A DNA stretch of 64,000 nt from Topomyia yanbarensis (Eukaryota > Arthropoda > Insecta > Diptera > Culicidae). The notes under the pieces were generated by a model. It saw nothing but the letters and a program-made list of their open reading frames with translations. It had not been told where the DNA came from and did no database searches. This document shows positions 10,468 to 22,769 of the stretch, piece by piece. The stretch's first letter is position 1, and each line of letters begins with the position of its first letter. Location: the NCBI RefSeq assembly GCF_030247195.1, contig NC_080671.1, forward strand, positions 188,335,725-188,399,724, in the 5' to 3' direction. A program made the translations under genes and the position numbers.

Positions 10468-11453
10468 TAGGGGAACTGGTGGTAAAATGAACACGTTAAG
10501 CAAAGTCATTATTTTCTAACTTATAAGTGATTGAGATACTACAATCATCTTATACGTTTCTTGTTAGACATGTTTTGTACATATTTGGTGGAAATATTTC
10601 GACAAAAACACAAGTTTTCAAACATTATTCTTGATTTCAAAACATGTTCAAAAAAGAGACATGTTTATAGCGTGTGGGTAAAATGAACATGTGCTGGTGG
10701 TAAAATGAACACCTTCTAGTGACCTGCAAAATGTTTTGTATGTATGCAATGCTTAGCGTTGAAAAGCAATTTCCGAGCAATGCTGATGTCCCAGCGGCTC
10801 ATGAGCATTGCATACACACAGGGCATTTTGTAGGCAAAAAAAACTTGTCACGGAAAAATTAAATTTTCATGTAATACTAACCAATTTACAATTCTGTGAC
10901 ATGGAAACACATCTACAAACTTGGGGTTATCCATAGGTGTTTAAACTTTAAGGATCTGTTGGAGAACAGTGAAGATATAGCAACTTGAACTTAGCGATTA
11001 ATTTTGAGGCTTGGTACTTGGAGCAGCAAGATGGTTCATATTACCCCCACTACAACCTGTTCATTTTACCCCCTAAGACATTTTATTTTCAAACAGCCGT
11101 TCCGATTGAGCCGATTTGTCCTGATCCCTACTTATTGCTGTGAAATATCTGCAAGAGGTTCAACTACTGTCATGTAACACCATTTTCACATTAAAATTAA
11201 AATTTCACCACAAAAGACCTTATATTCTACATGTCGAATTTAACATCAGCGACAAACATGAATGCCGATTTTGGTTTTCATCATATTTATTTCATATTCG
11301 ACAGCTTTTTATCAAAAGAAATTATTTCAATATCCTTTGAATACTCGGCAGGTTACGTTTCTCTGAAGTTTGTTCTAAATTTAACTAACATTGACTTGAT
11401 TTGGCTACCTGTTCATTTTACCCCCCCTGTTCATTTTACCCACAAGTCCCCTA
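10468..11453. mobile_element. MITE with repeated GGTAAAATGAACA motif
   Basis: The left end TAGGGGAACTGGTGGTAAAA and the right end, which in reverse reads TAGGGGACTTGTGGGTAAAA, form terminal inverted repeats beginning at TA. The motif GGTAAAATGAACA occurs about three times forward in the left half (about 10491, 10677, 10698) and three times inverted in the right half (about 11070, 11408, 11430). A TA target duplication and no coding capacity suggest a Tc1/mariner-type MITE; superfamily placement is inference. Confidence 0.65.
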
Positions 11454-11728
11454 CCCTCTTAACGGACCACTTCAATATCAACTGTGGTAATACCGCACCT
11501 GCATTATTTGATTTTTTTTCTCTGTTTTGGCAATCAGATTTGCGTCCAATTTTCTTCAATACCTAAAACAAAGTGTAACTAACATTTAAAGTTCAAGTTA
11601 CTTTCTTTGAGCATATGTAAGAATTGAACGCTTGGTAGTACGCGTAGAAAAAATTGTGCACAGCTTTGCCGCCGATTTATCCTTACAAAGCATTCATTAA
11701 ACTCTAAAAGAAGAAAAGGTCAACAGAA

Positions 11729-12064
11729 GTGATCGTCAAAGATTCCAAATTTCAAAAATGGATTATGAATTCCTTGCTGAAACGTTACCGGAAAACTATA
11801 ACGTTTGGTCATGCAAAGCAAAACAAACCTAAAGGTGGAATATATGACTGGATAGTACGAGCGAAAATCAGTAAAGTAGTACAAAAGAATACTGGGATAT
11901 CCAGTAGTGATTTGACCAAAAAGCTCACTTTGGTGTACACTCCAGCTTGGCAAATTTGTTTGCGAGAAGGTTGTCAGTCGAAACAAGTCAGCAAGCATGA
12001 CAACAAGACTAGTTCCTCAAAACAATACCAGGAAGTAGTACAAGCATGTTCTGACCAAGTATAA
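11729..12064 (+). CDS. Unrecognised 111-codon ORF
   Basis: The frame holds FQKWIMNSLLKRYRKTITFG, GGIYDWIVRAKISKVV and a polar Lys/Ser/Gln-rich C-terminus. I recognise no domain. It lies downstream of the Mutator-like remnant on the same strand, so it may be another piece of that element. A second frame at about 11760 (DYEFLAETLPENYNVWSCK) is also open for a short distance. It could be a chance frame. Confidence 0.2.
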   Translation: MIVKDSKFQKWIMNSLLKRYRKTITFGHAKQNKPKGGIYDWIVRAKISKVVQKNTGISSSDLTKKLTLVYTPAWQICLREGCQSKQVSKHDNKTSSSKQYQEVVQACSDQV

Positions 12065-13055
12065 TGCATGCATTTAATGCATCGTAGTAATAGACTTTGG
12101 ACAAATCCTTGGTCTAAAACCTTTAATTAAAACTACGAATCTTAGTGAATTTCACTTGTTTTCGTGTTTTGTCATATTCATTTTTAGTTACCGCAATTTG
12201 CAAGCAAATTTGTTGTCAATTTTCACTCCATGCATTTCGTCGCATGATCGGCTTATTTTCTATAATTTAGAATTATACCATTTTTCGCTCTTTTTAGAAA
12301 TATGTGCATCGGACAGTAATTGAATAATAATCGTAAGGAGTGAATAATAATTGTACAGATTTTAAAAGTTTTATGTAACTATGTTGTATAATATTTCAAT
12401 ATACATAGTTTGAAATAACTGATAACATCAATTCTCATAAAAGCTACATCTTCTAGACACCCAAACATCTCAATGCGTACATACAAAAGAAATCTATCAT
12501 TTAACAACACACCATTTAAAATTCGATGCATTATAAACATTATCGGCATTCACTGGAACCATTCATGCTTCATTCGTGAAAATTCACTTATATTATATAT
12601 TATAATATTTTTCAATGTCGGCCATTTTGCATCCGTCATTTTGAATTTTGAAAATCTGACATCAAAATCGTAATCTACGCTCCAAAAAACATGGTATGTA
12701 CCTTAGCAGGTAAAAAATACCTTTTTCGGCTTTTGACCAGGTTTCTAGAGAAATCCGCCACTGTGCACTGTAGCTCTCTGGACAAGTTATCTACGTAAAT
12801 GCTTCATAGAAAACACTAAACATACCTTGATACCTTCGTGATAAGTAGAGTAAACTTTTATAATTCACAGTTTCGTGAAAAATACTACAGGAAGCGAAAT
12901 TTCCTGTCCGGAAGTTTTTTGTAAATGCATGTTTGTTTACATGCACTTCAGCAACACTATGGCATACGCAGACGTTTGTATGCACTGTGTGAAATTGGTT
13001 GAAATGTGGTCAAAATTGAATATCCAACAATTCGAATGCCAAATATTACATTAGA
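12065..13055. other. No gene seen
   Basis: AT-rich, no convincing frame on either strand, no repeat ends recognised. Confidence 0.4.
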
Positions 13056-14909
13056 GGAATTCCACGAAGATCCGTCCGAAAATCTCTAAAATCGTGACCG
13101 ACCATCTTAGATTCCGATGAAACTTTACAGGTTTAACCGGCATGGAAGACTAAACATTTTCCAAAGTAAATAAGATTATTTTGACTAACGCGCAATTTTT
13201 TAAAAGGGCACAGACGTTTCTACTTGCAATATTTTAATTTTTTTTGTTAGATTACACTATTTTATACAGTAAAACTATCTGAGAATGAGTTACAGGTAAT
13301 GAATAATTCTGCACGAAAAAATATACACTGAAAAAAAAATTGTGTCATTTTTCACAAAAACAAACAACAATAAAAATAAAAATTCAAATTGCAAAAAAAA
13401 ACATTTTTTCTAATTTTTTATATTTTGTCAACAAAAACCTAAAGAGAAAAGAAATATTTTTAATGTGATTTCATGATGGAGAAATTATCAGAAAAAAAGT
13501 TTTTGTAACAATAACTTTATACGTGTATTTAAATTTCTTCCTGATTGACATACAAAACTGTAATTTTATTACAGAATATAATTCTAAGTATCATTTTAAA
13601 TCAAAATGCATTTAACAAATATCTTCCAAAATGCGACAGTTTTCGAGATATTTGGAATTTTGCTCCAACATTCCAACAAGTTATTCGGGTTACCCCATAA
13701 TAAATTGTCAAAAGTCTAATGTTTATCGCTTTAAAGCCATAAAAGAAGCTTTTTTAGTGTATTTAGATTAAAATATAATTCAACTATATAGTTTAATCAT
13801 CAGATCCTATGGTTGAGTCATATTTTGATTGTTTTTGTATAGATTTCAAACGGTTTACAATATCGCATTGATGTAGAAAGTTATAGGAAATGTTATGGGC
13901 CTTACGAAAAACTAATTGTTGTCGATGGAGAAACGCGAATAACTTCTGAAAAGGTCGTAATAAAACAAAATAATTGTGTAGTTAAAACAAAATTTAAAAT
14001 ATCTCGAGAACTACTATAATTCAGAATTTTTTTGTTATGAGCATTTTGATTTAAAACGGCGCTTAGAATCACATTCAAAAATAAAATTGTACTTTTGACT
14101 GCAAATAGTATGAATTATAAACATTCGTCAAATGTTGTTGTTAGGAAAACTTTTTTATTAAAAGCTTATCCATGATCCAAATACACTGAAAAAGCTTCTT
14201 TTATGTCTTTAAAACAATAAACATTAGACTTTTGACAATTTATGATTGGGTAACGCGAATAACTTTTAAAAAGGACATAATTACATGAATTAATTGTTTT
14301 TGTTGTAGCAAAATTCCAAATATCTCGAAAACTATCGCATTTTGGAAGATATTTGTTAAATGCATTTTAATTTAAAATGATACTTAGAATTATTTTCTGC
14401 AATAAAATTACAGTTTCGTATGTCAATTAGTATGAAATTTAAAAACATGTATAAAGTTATTGTTAGAAAAACTTTTTTGCTGATAATTTCTCCATCATGA
14501 AATTACATTCAAAATGTTTCTTTTCTATTTAGATTTTGTTGATAAAATATAAAAAAATTAAAAAAAACGGTTTTTTTTGCAATTTGAATTTTTTTTCGCA
14601 ATTATAAATTTTTGTTTTTGTGAAAAATGACAACATTTTTTTCAATGTATATTTTTTTGTGCAGAAATATTCATTACCTGTATTTCGTTCTCAGATAGTT
14701 TTACTGTATAAAATAGTGTAATCGAACAAAAAAAATTAAAATTATTGGACGTAGAAACGTCTACGCCCTTTTGAAAAATTGCTCTTCTATCAGAATATTG
14801 AAATTGACAGAAAAAATCATAGAGATTCATAAACGGAACACAAATGTAAAGTTTCGTTCAAATCGACGATGGTCATATTTTGCGGTCGGCCGGTTTCTCA
14901 TGGAATCCC
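13056..14909. repeat. 1.85-kb palindromic element
   Basis: The left arm (about 13056-13775) and right arm (about 14185-14909) are diverged reverse complements over roughly 700 bp. The outer ends read GGAATTCCACGA and, in reverse, GGGATTCCATGA. Matching internal landmarks include CTATCTGAGAA, CATCATGAAATTA-type and TTTCGAGATATTTGGAATTT boxes. The right side also carries a roughly 324-bp direct duplication (about 13930 against 14254). It has no coding capacity and no readable target duplication. It fits a long-inverted-repeat (foldback) non-autonomous DNA element. Confidence 0.75.
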
Positions 14910-15732
14910 GCATCAGTGATGAATCAAACAGATACTAATAGTATTGTCTCTTCGTTGCAAATACGATCGGTTTCCAGTTTGCAGGAGAAGTAAACGTACC
15001 TGGCTGTACCACTACTCAAAGATTACCGAGATTTCAGTGCAAGACTTCTCATTAGCCTGGATTACGCCAATCTCGAGCACCGAATCAAAAGTCGTGAGGG
15101 TAGGCGAAGCGAACCGATCGCCGTCAATACCCGCTTGGGGTGGACGATTTACTGCAATTGTACTGGTAACGGAGACGTCGCACAATGACTGGAGGCCGGA
15201 CAAAACCTCAAAAAGTTATCTATAAAATATTGATATTTTATATTTTTCCTAAATTTCTTATGCATTGAATGACGGTTGGAATGTCAAAAATTGTCGATTT
15301 TCAACCGCCTATTGATTGGTTTTTACTTAATTAAAAATACTCTTTCCGGAAAAGTTGCAAGATTTACCCATTTTCAGGCATTGTAATTCTCTCTTACTCA
15401 CGCGAGAAGAAGCTTATCCGATGTCCAACTTTTCCGAGATAGGATGAGTCGCAAAATTTTCCGTCTCCACAAATAGTGTGAGAATAATTTTCAGGATAAA
15501 ATTTATTTGATTTTTTCCATCTCACCGGAGAAGGTGATAATATTTTAATTTCGTGGAAATCAATAAAAGCGTCGAAATATACATTTAATTTCAAATAAAG
15601 GCGGCAAAGAAGTACGATAGATTTGTTTTTTCGTGTTTTGGAATAGCGACCAGTATTGCCACATTTAATTCTGTACCTAGAGTGAAAAATTCTTTTCCAT
15701 CCGTACTATCTTTTGAGAAATTCTGTACCATA
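14910..15732. other. No gene confirmed; GC-rich block at 14944-15225
   Basis: Bases 14944-15225 are GC-richer than their surroundings and open on both strands (93 codons plus, 63 codons minus at 15012-15203). Neither has a recognised motif. The rest is AT-rich. Confidence 0.35.
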
Positions 15733-15740
15733 ATCGGTAC

Positions 15741-15968
15741 CAGTGGCGGATCCAGGGGGAGGGTCCGGACTCCTCCCGAATTTTTTTAACTTGTTGAGAA
15801 ATTTTAAAATAATTTTTATTTTAGTTCGTTCTAAACTCAAAATCATTCCAAACAATATTAGACAACCAAAAATTAAATTAGTTTATTATATATTACTTAT
15901 TGTACAATGAACATTTCAAAAGCGAAATTTCGGACCCCCTCCGAAATTTTTTTCTGGATCTGCCCCTG
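15741..15968 (+). mobile_element. 228-bp hAT-type MITE with exact 8-bp duplication
   Basis: The ends are CAGTGGCGGATCCAG and, in reverse at the right, CAGGGGCAGATCCAG. The 8-bp sequence ATCGGTAC is duplicated exactly at 15733-15740 and 15969-15976. Size, CAG ends and duplication length fit a hAT MITE. A related fragment is at 3413-3530. Confidence 0.85.
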
Positions 15969-15976
15969 ATCGGTAC

Positions 15977-18368
15977 CAATAAAAAAGTTAATACATTCGT
16001 TTAACTAGTTGTATAATAATGTTTGGTAAATTTGGCCGTTTTTCACATCATCCTTTCCAAGCTAGTTTTATTCTTCCGCCATTAATAATTAAGGAATTCC
16101 ACATCAATAATTGAACTGGTTTCTTTGACTTCCATCTTCTGCCTCAATTCCTTCTGCTCAAAGTATATTCTTGTCTTGTAGTTGTTCGTTCATGCTAACT
16201 AAGCCTAGGCATTGAGCTCTTTTTTAAATTCTGTACACACATTCTCTATATTATTTACTATTAGAAATGTTAAACAAAAACGGTTTTACAATTTTAGCTC
16301 CAAAAATCTGTACCATACTGTACTATTTCACAAAATTCAGTAATCTGTACCGTCAGAATCTGTACCAATAAAATTGAAAAAATCTGCACTTTTGTAGATA
16401 ATTCTGTACTTGTGGTAACACTGGTCATAGTAAGAGTTGTTCGGGATGGGCTCAGGTTGTGGCGACCAATCGGTTTTGATTTGTTTGTGAAATCGTTTTC
16501 AGACTGGAGTTCTTTATCAAAAGCAGGTTGTTGAATGAAGGGTGGCGAGGACAATAAATTGTCTCTCACGTTTTTAAGTTTCTCAATTATCGTCCAGCTC
16601 AAATACGGAAGTATTTATGTAGGTATGTAAATATTTGAATACTTCGGAATTCCGCGCACACACGCACTAAAAAGGGAATTCATTAAAATTTTGTTTTTAT
16701 GGAAGCGTTTTCGTGGGATTTTTAATTTTTCTGTTCACGGAGTTGTTTGAGGTTTTTTGTTTTTATGGTTAGCACTAATTAACCGATTTCATCAATTTTC
16801 TCCATCATTATTTCAGAGAGCGAGTAAAGGCGCTATAACCTTGGCTCATTAGCCAGGACAGAGCTAATAACTTCTGGCCCATCCCAGGAACTTGGTACCA
16901 AAGGAGTGACATTAACCCTCTTAGCCAATGCATTCCCAACGATTGCATTCGTCGTTTACAGATAACCGATATATTATATTTGAAACAGCATGATTTAATC
17001 ACTTCTGCAAAAACAAAGCGGTAGTTCTCAATTAAAACATGCGTAATACCCCTGTCGACATCTCCTATTAATGTATATATTTGGAATCATTTCTAGATTT
17101 ATGACTGCTTTGATGTAGTGTGATAAACTACAGTGAACACGGCACTGTATCATATCGCACAACTGCTAATCGATTCCACATTTTTCCATTAACTCATCCG
17201 CTGCATTTTTTCGTGACAATTGATTTCCGCATGACAATAAACGTGTGGCAGATTTGGCCGTCCATCGCTCATCCACTCTTCACGGTTCCATCATCCGATA
17301 ATCGGTTTCCAAAAATCAATTAAAATTTTTGCTTACAGGTGTTCATTTTCGTACCTGCTGGTCCCCGTGAAGCACCGTCATAAAAGTTCAGCTGTGCGTT
17401 CAGGGTGGAAAGGTAGGTTGTGTATGTAGTTAGCTAGGGGTACCTACATACATAGGGTGTCTACGGGGCACCAGAGGAGGAAGCCCTCCAGCGTAGAAAA
17501 TTGTGATTTTCTTCGTTATTCCTTTTTGCTGAACTGCGCAGATTTGTTCCTTGCTTCGACCACCTGAGAAAGAGGGTTCGGAGTTTTGAAAAAAATATAT
17601 ATCACCGCTCTAATCCTGCCCAGCGAAATCCATCAGCAATTTCGATGTTATTTTTCGCTTCAACGATGTTGTTTTTTTGCTACACGCCAAGCGAAAATAA
17701 AATAATTTCTGTTTGTGCTATCCATTTTCCGTCCATTTTCTTATTTGGCTAAATAAACTTGCTACTGCAATTGATTGCCCTTCGTCTTGAGGTATTGTTC
17801 CGATAGTATTTTTTAGAACTGCCGTTTTTCGGTAATCCTTAAGAAAATAAATGGATCCATCGGATTACAATAAATGGGAAAAACATTTTTTTTGCCTTTT
17901 GAACAAATATTAACTGGTTCGTATTGTTATCTTTCGACTGAAGATCCGAGCGATGAACTGAGCAAATCGGTGTCGTGTTGTGAAAGACGAGTGTGACATA
18001 ACACTTCAATTTGATCAATGATCTTCTGGGTCGAACAAATTCTAGTATTTTCACAGATGAGCAGTTGGATTACTGGGGATGAAAAGAATTGAAATGTGCT
18101 CAGCTTACTGGTCACTTTTTTATAGAAAGGGTAATGAAAAGGTTCACCTGCATCCTGTTCTTTCTAACAGCATAGGTTTTACCGTTTAATCTATTTCTAT
18201 TGGTTTTCTTTACCTACCTACAATGTAGAAGATGTTATTTACATCCTGGTTTTCTGCGATAAATGTTCAAACACATAATCATCTTCGTTGTTACATTAAT
18301 GGCCCCTATTTTAAAAATCATTGCCGCGTGCCATCCGACGGGTTGACCTCAGCGAAGAATTGAAGCCC
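15977..18368. other. No gene confirmed
   Basis: Mostly AT-rich single-copy-like DNA. A possible 73-nt exon at about 17339-17411 is bounded by TTTTTGCTTACAG and AAAG/GTAGGT and is open in one frame, but it is too short to support. GC-richer patches at 16880-16960 and 17390-17490 show no motifs. Confidence 0.35.
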
Positions 18369-18470
18369 TTAGGGCTGATTTCTTCACCCTCGCTTAGCGC
18401 TTAAGCCAGGTTTAAACATACTGGTGAACCTGGTTTAAAAGTTAAGAGAGGGTGAAGAAATCGGCCCTTA
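18369..18470. mobile_element. 102-bp MITE, TTA-flanked
   Basis: Between direct TTA triplets (18369-18371 and 18468-18470) lie inverted ends GGGCTGATTTCTTCACCCTC and, in reverse, GGGCCGATTTCTTCACCCTC, one mismatch in 20. The interior is itself partly palindromic (CCAGGTTTAAAC...GAACCTGGTTTAA). A 3-bp TTA duplication with GGGC ends suits a PIF/Harbinger-type MITE. Confidence 0.75.
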
Positions 18471-19007
18471 CTGTATCAAGAAAATTTCTGAATTTCGGTG
18501 AATGTTTGTTCCTCCGCAAATTGCAACCTTGCAGGGTTTATTATGAGCTTTTAGAGCCAACATATCTTATAGATGTTTTTCGAGAGTTTTCGTTTTTCTA
18601 AAAATAGCTTTTCCGTGATCACGATTGCCAAAAAGCTACTGAACCGACTTTCTTCATTTTTTTTTCAATTGTTGATAATTAATTTTTCTCGTACCTTAAC
18701 GATTCCACTTTTATACAAAAATTTTTGTTTCATAGTTAATAATTTTTAAGGCAATTTTTTGAAGTCATTTCCTTGGCCAATACTCTAACAGGCTATCGTC
18801 ACAAATAAACATACAAATACAAAAGTTTAAAACATAGATTTTTTAGGAAAAACGTTCCCGTATGAAGGAAAAAAAATATTATTTATTTAACTAATCGTGA
18901 AGGTACGAGGAATACTCCTATACTAATATATATTTTTTTGAGTTTTGGGATTTCTGTTGATCTGTTGGACTTCCATCGTGATCAAGTCAGGTCTCTTAAA
19001 TAAAAAC
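18471..19007. other. No gene seen
   Basis: AT-rich, no convincing frame or repeat end. Confidence 0.4.
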
Positions 19008-20735
19008 CTGTTTTAATCTACCTACTGGTAGAATTGTGCCATTCTCATTTATCAAAACTATCATCTAATAGCTGGTTACATTCAATATAACATTGCGGAA
19101 ATGACTATTACATTCTTATTATACTCGGTAAGTATTTATGAGTGCACGACTGCCACGACCCTGATGAGCAACATGTCGACGATGACACACTTGAAACAAA
19201 CAAAAATGTTAAATTTAATTAATTTAATCAGCGTGAGTTCATTGTTGTCTTCATATTAACATATTTTGAAATGCGGGGTGAGGGAGTGAATGGTAGGTGG
19301 ACAATTAGTGGGAGGGGAGGATTTTACATATTTTGGTACACGAGTGGGTGAAGGGAATGCGGGTGTGAGGTTGGTCCAAGAGGAGGGGGGTGAAAGAGTT
19401 AATTGGTGAGGGGTTTGAGAGAAAAGAGGGGGAGGGATGGAGGGCGGGGGTGCAACAGCCAACTTCATATTATACCTTCCATTTGAGACTAGTTTAGTGA
19501 AAATTGGTTCAGTCATCACCGAAGTGGAATTCGTTCTGGAATATGCTCGGATAGTGCCCAATATATTCCAAGCATCGTTGATTCACCATCAATTAACTAG
19601 GCCAGCGAATCAAAGTAATTTGATGTTCATTTCAATAGATTTTTGACTTATGAGGTACTACGATTATATCAGTTGATAAGAGAAATTCCTATGTGACCGC
19701 AATAACCAACCACTAACTCCGGAACCAAAAGTCACTACTGAATAAAATTCAATAGCAGTCAATGGAAGAATTATATTTTTCATTTCAAATCAAGTTTGTA
19801 AAAATCGGCAAATACAAGATGTTTGGCTTCTATTTTAGTAAATAAAATCTTGTTTGTATTTATCGCGGTCCCGGTTTGAACAGTAGTTTTCTCTGTGATC
19901 ACACTCCACAACCCGCAACTCCGTCACTGGAAGTCGGATTGAAATAAAATTTAATAACAGTACCTAATACGTCGATGAATGTAAAAAGGAAAAAAAATCC
20001 AAAATGTGACCACCACTGCTGGGATTTGTAGTTCTAGGTCTCTGACAGTCATTCAAAGTCTCTTTGGTCACATTGGCCACAATCGACGGTTCCTGAAGCC
20101 CCGGCGGAAGTATCCTATTTCAGAATAACAATTACTTCGGTTTTTCAGTGATGACTAGACCCATTTGACCAACTTAGCTAAACAAAATGAACGGTGTTGC
20201 GTCCCTTACAACTGTTATTAAATTTCATTTCGATCAGACTTCCGGTAGCGGAGTTACGGGTTGTGGAGTGTGGTTACATAGAAAACTCCTGTACCGATAC
20301 TGCGATGAATGCAAAAAGAATTTTTTTTGCTAAAATGGGAATCGAAGTCTTGTTGACCATATTGACCACCATAGAGTGGAAGTGCCCGGGTAATGTGACC
20401 ATCTTTCAAAATCCACAAACTCACATTAGTTTTTCGGGGACGGTTGGGCTGAGTTTCACAAAATTTGTTTCAAATGACAGGTATATTATCCTTTTAGACT
20501 GCTGTAAAATTTCGTACGGATCGATTACGTGGTTCTGGAAATATAGACTGAATCGTCCACATACGAAATTCCCATAAAATCGGAACAAATATTTTTATTT
20601 CAAGATGAGGACCCCATAAAATTTCAGAAACCGAATTCATATTCATATAAAATGCATGAAACATCGAGATTTTAAGTCATCCCAAAAAAAATTTCAGTGA
20701 TGTCCAAAAAATCGTTCAGCTGAAAATCGATCGAA
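19008..20735. mobile_element. Family A repeat mosaic, partly inverted
   Basis: The left end CCTGTTTTAATCTACCTACT and a variant GCCATTCTCATTTA start at about 19011. A G-rich strand-biased stretch follows (19265-19450), related to 62640-62840, then forward monomers near 19715 and 19919. From about 20190 to 20735 the sequence matches the family in the opposite orientation, including the reverse of the first part of the 7.3- and 54.2-kb copies. No terminal hairpin is present. It is best read as a rearranged or nested pair of copies. Confidence 0.6.
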
Positions 20736-21486
20736 CCTCTGTACTGATTTTATACGTTCACCCTATTTTTTCAGTATAACTTTTTTTTGTTCGAACAAGC
20801 TGCAACAATTTTTCAGCGTTTGTTTTAAAACTTAATCAGTAATGTTTCTCGAAATTTCGATGCGCTTTGTTCGTTTGCTATGAGAGCTTAAGTGAAAAAA
20901 GTGGTGTCCTACAATTATACGTTCGCCCTACTATTCTTTGGATAACTTTTTCTCTATTCACTGCAAACTGCTCCAGATTTTCAACGTTTACTTTAAAGTT
21001 TAATCAACGATTTTTCTCGAAGTGTGGAAACACTGGTGCATCTTGTTTGTTTGTTATAGCAATTTAAGTGAAAAATGTGTCCCTTATTTATCCTTTCATC
21101 CTATTTTCTCTGATTAACTTTTTTCCAGTCAAACGTGCTACACAAAATTTTCTAAGTTTATTCTAAAGCCTAATTTACGAAGTTCCTCAAAAATTGGAAG
21201 CTTTGGTGCGTTTTGTTCGTTTGGAAACAATTTTGAGAAAAATCGTTGGTTAAGCTTTAAAATAAGATACCGGCTTGAACCTCCGTTTGAACCGGTAACA
21301 AATCTTGATAGCTCCTGGTTTACCTAGAGTTTTTCAACAGCAACAGTCGTTCTCAAGACTATCTATATTTTTTCGACAATTAGTGTTTCTCAAGACTACC
21401 TACTTTTTCTACTCAATCAGTCTTTTTCAAGACTAAAACATTTTTCAAGAACAATTCAGCCTAAAGAAATATTTAATTCTTCCAAC

Positions 21487-22769
21487 ATACCTGGGTCCTC
21501 CCAGAAAGGTCGTGTGCCAAAAATTAAAGCTAAACGGAAAAGGGTATCTTCTCCACCCGAAAATTCAATTGACTGCAGCAACTCATGCGATGTTTTATTC
21601 GAATGTGAAGCTGATGAAATTTCTAAATTTCCTCGCATTGCGCATAATGCCAATGAGAAGAAAACGCAATCACCTCCGCCTATAACAGAGATGATTTCCG
21701 ACTTCAAAGCCTTTCGAACTGAGCTTTCGACGTTCCTTCCGGACGTGAAAGTCTCTTTTCATTCTGGCCGAAGAGGAGAATGTCGAGTTACAGCGGAGGA
21801 ATTGATTGGCCACAAACGACTACTCCAGTATCTTACGGAGAAGTTATATAAATTTTATTCATATGATTTCAAGACAAATAGACCATTCAAGGCTGTCTTG
21901 AAAGGGCTACCAAAAGGTCAAAGTTTGGATGAAATATCCAACGAATTGAAAAATTTACTTGGCTTTTCTCCTACACAAGTTATTCTTATGAAGAGAAAAG
22001 CTTTCGGCGATAACACGCCAGTACGCTCTGGAATTATCCAGGAGCTTTATTTAATTCATTTTAACCGTAATGAGGTTAATAATTTGAAAGTATGTTCCAC
22101 GTGCGAGTAAAGTGGGAACATTATAGACGCCATGGGGGCAGAATTCAAAATCTGACCCAGTGTCGTAGATGCCAAGGCTTTGGGCACGGCACAAAAATTG
22201 TCATTTGGATTCCAAATGTATGATCTGTGGTGATAAACCGCACACGAAAGATACTTGTTCGGTGAAAAAACCACGAAAAGTTTCAAATGCGCTAATTGTA
22301 GCGAAAATCAGAAATTGAATTTCTGGGGTTGTCCTGTTCGAGAAAAATTATAAATTCTCGTTCTAGACAACAAAAACAACAAATAAAAAATGTACCTGCT
22401 TCTTCAGGTACACTTCAAGAAAACACGTCCAAGCGTGTTAATCCGATTCAAAATAGATTAACAACTTCTTGTACCTCCGTCACACCATTTTACAATGTTG
22501 TGTCATCTAATGCTTCAGTGGCAGGTAACAAGGCCAAAATAACGGCTAGCGTTACCACGCCCAAAAACTCGTTTGCACCCAACGCTTCCTTTAGTTCAAT
22601 GGCTCTAGGTATCGTAACGGAAGAAAAATTAAAATACCTGCAGGACTCTATGTTACCTATGATGATTGCTATGTTAAATTCTACCTCCATGTTTGAAGCT
22701 TTTCAAGCGGGGTGGGAATTTGCTAACAAAATTGTAATGAAATTAAAGTTTAACAATGACTTTAAATAA
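21487..22769 (+). pseudogene. Jockey ORF1 (gag-like nucleic-acid-binding protein), broken
   Basis: The frame reads from an ATA at 21487 (PGSSQKGRVPKIKAKRKR follows), which is probably a mutated start codon because no in-frame ATG lies nearby. A basic N-terminus is followed by a conserved region (GLPKGQSLDEISNELKNLL) and a stop at 22110. The CCHC zinc knuckles continue only in other frames: CRRCQGFGHGTKNC at about 22159-22200, then CGDKPHTKDTC. A last piece (22329-22769) is Ser/Thr-rich with ALGIVTEEKLKYLQDSM. ORF1 proteins of this type package the element RNA. At least three frame changes separate the pieces. Confidence 0.8.

Noticed and set aside
17339..17411. A 73-nt exon with good splice-like borders
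   Set aside because: Too short and without homology or neighbouring exons; such borders are common by chance.
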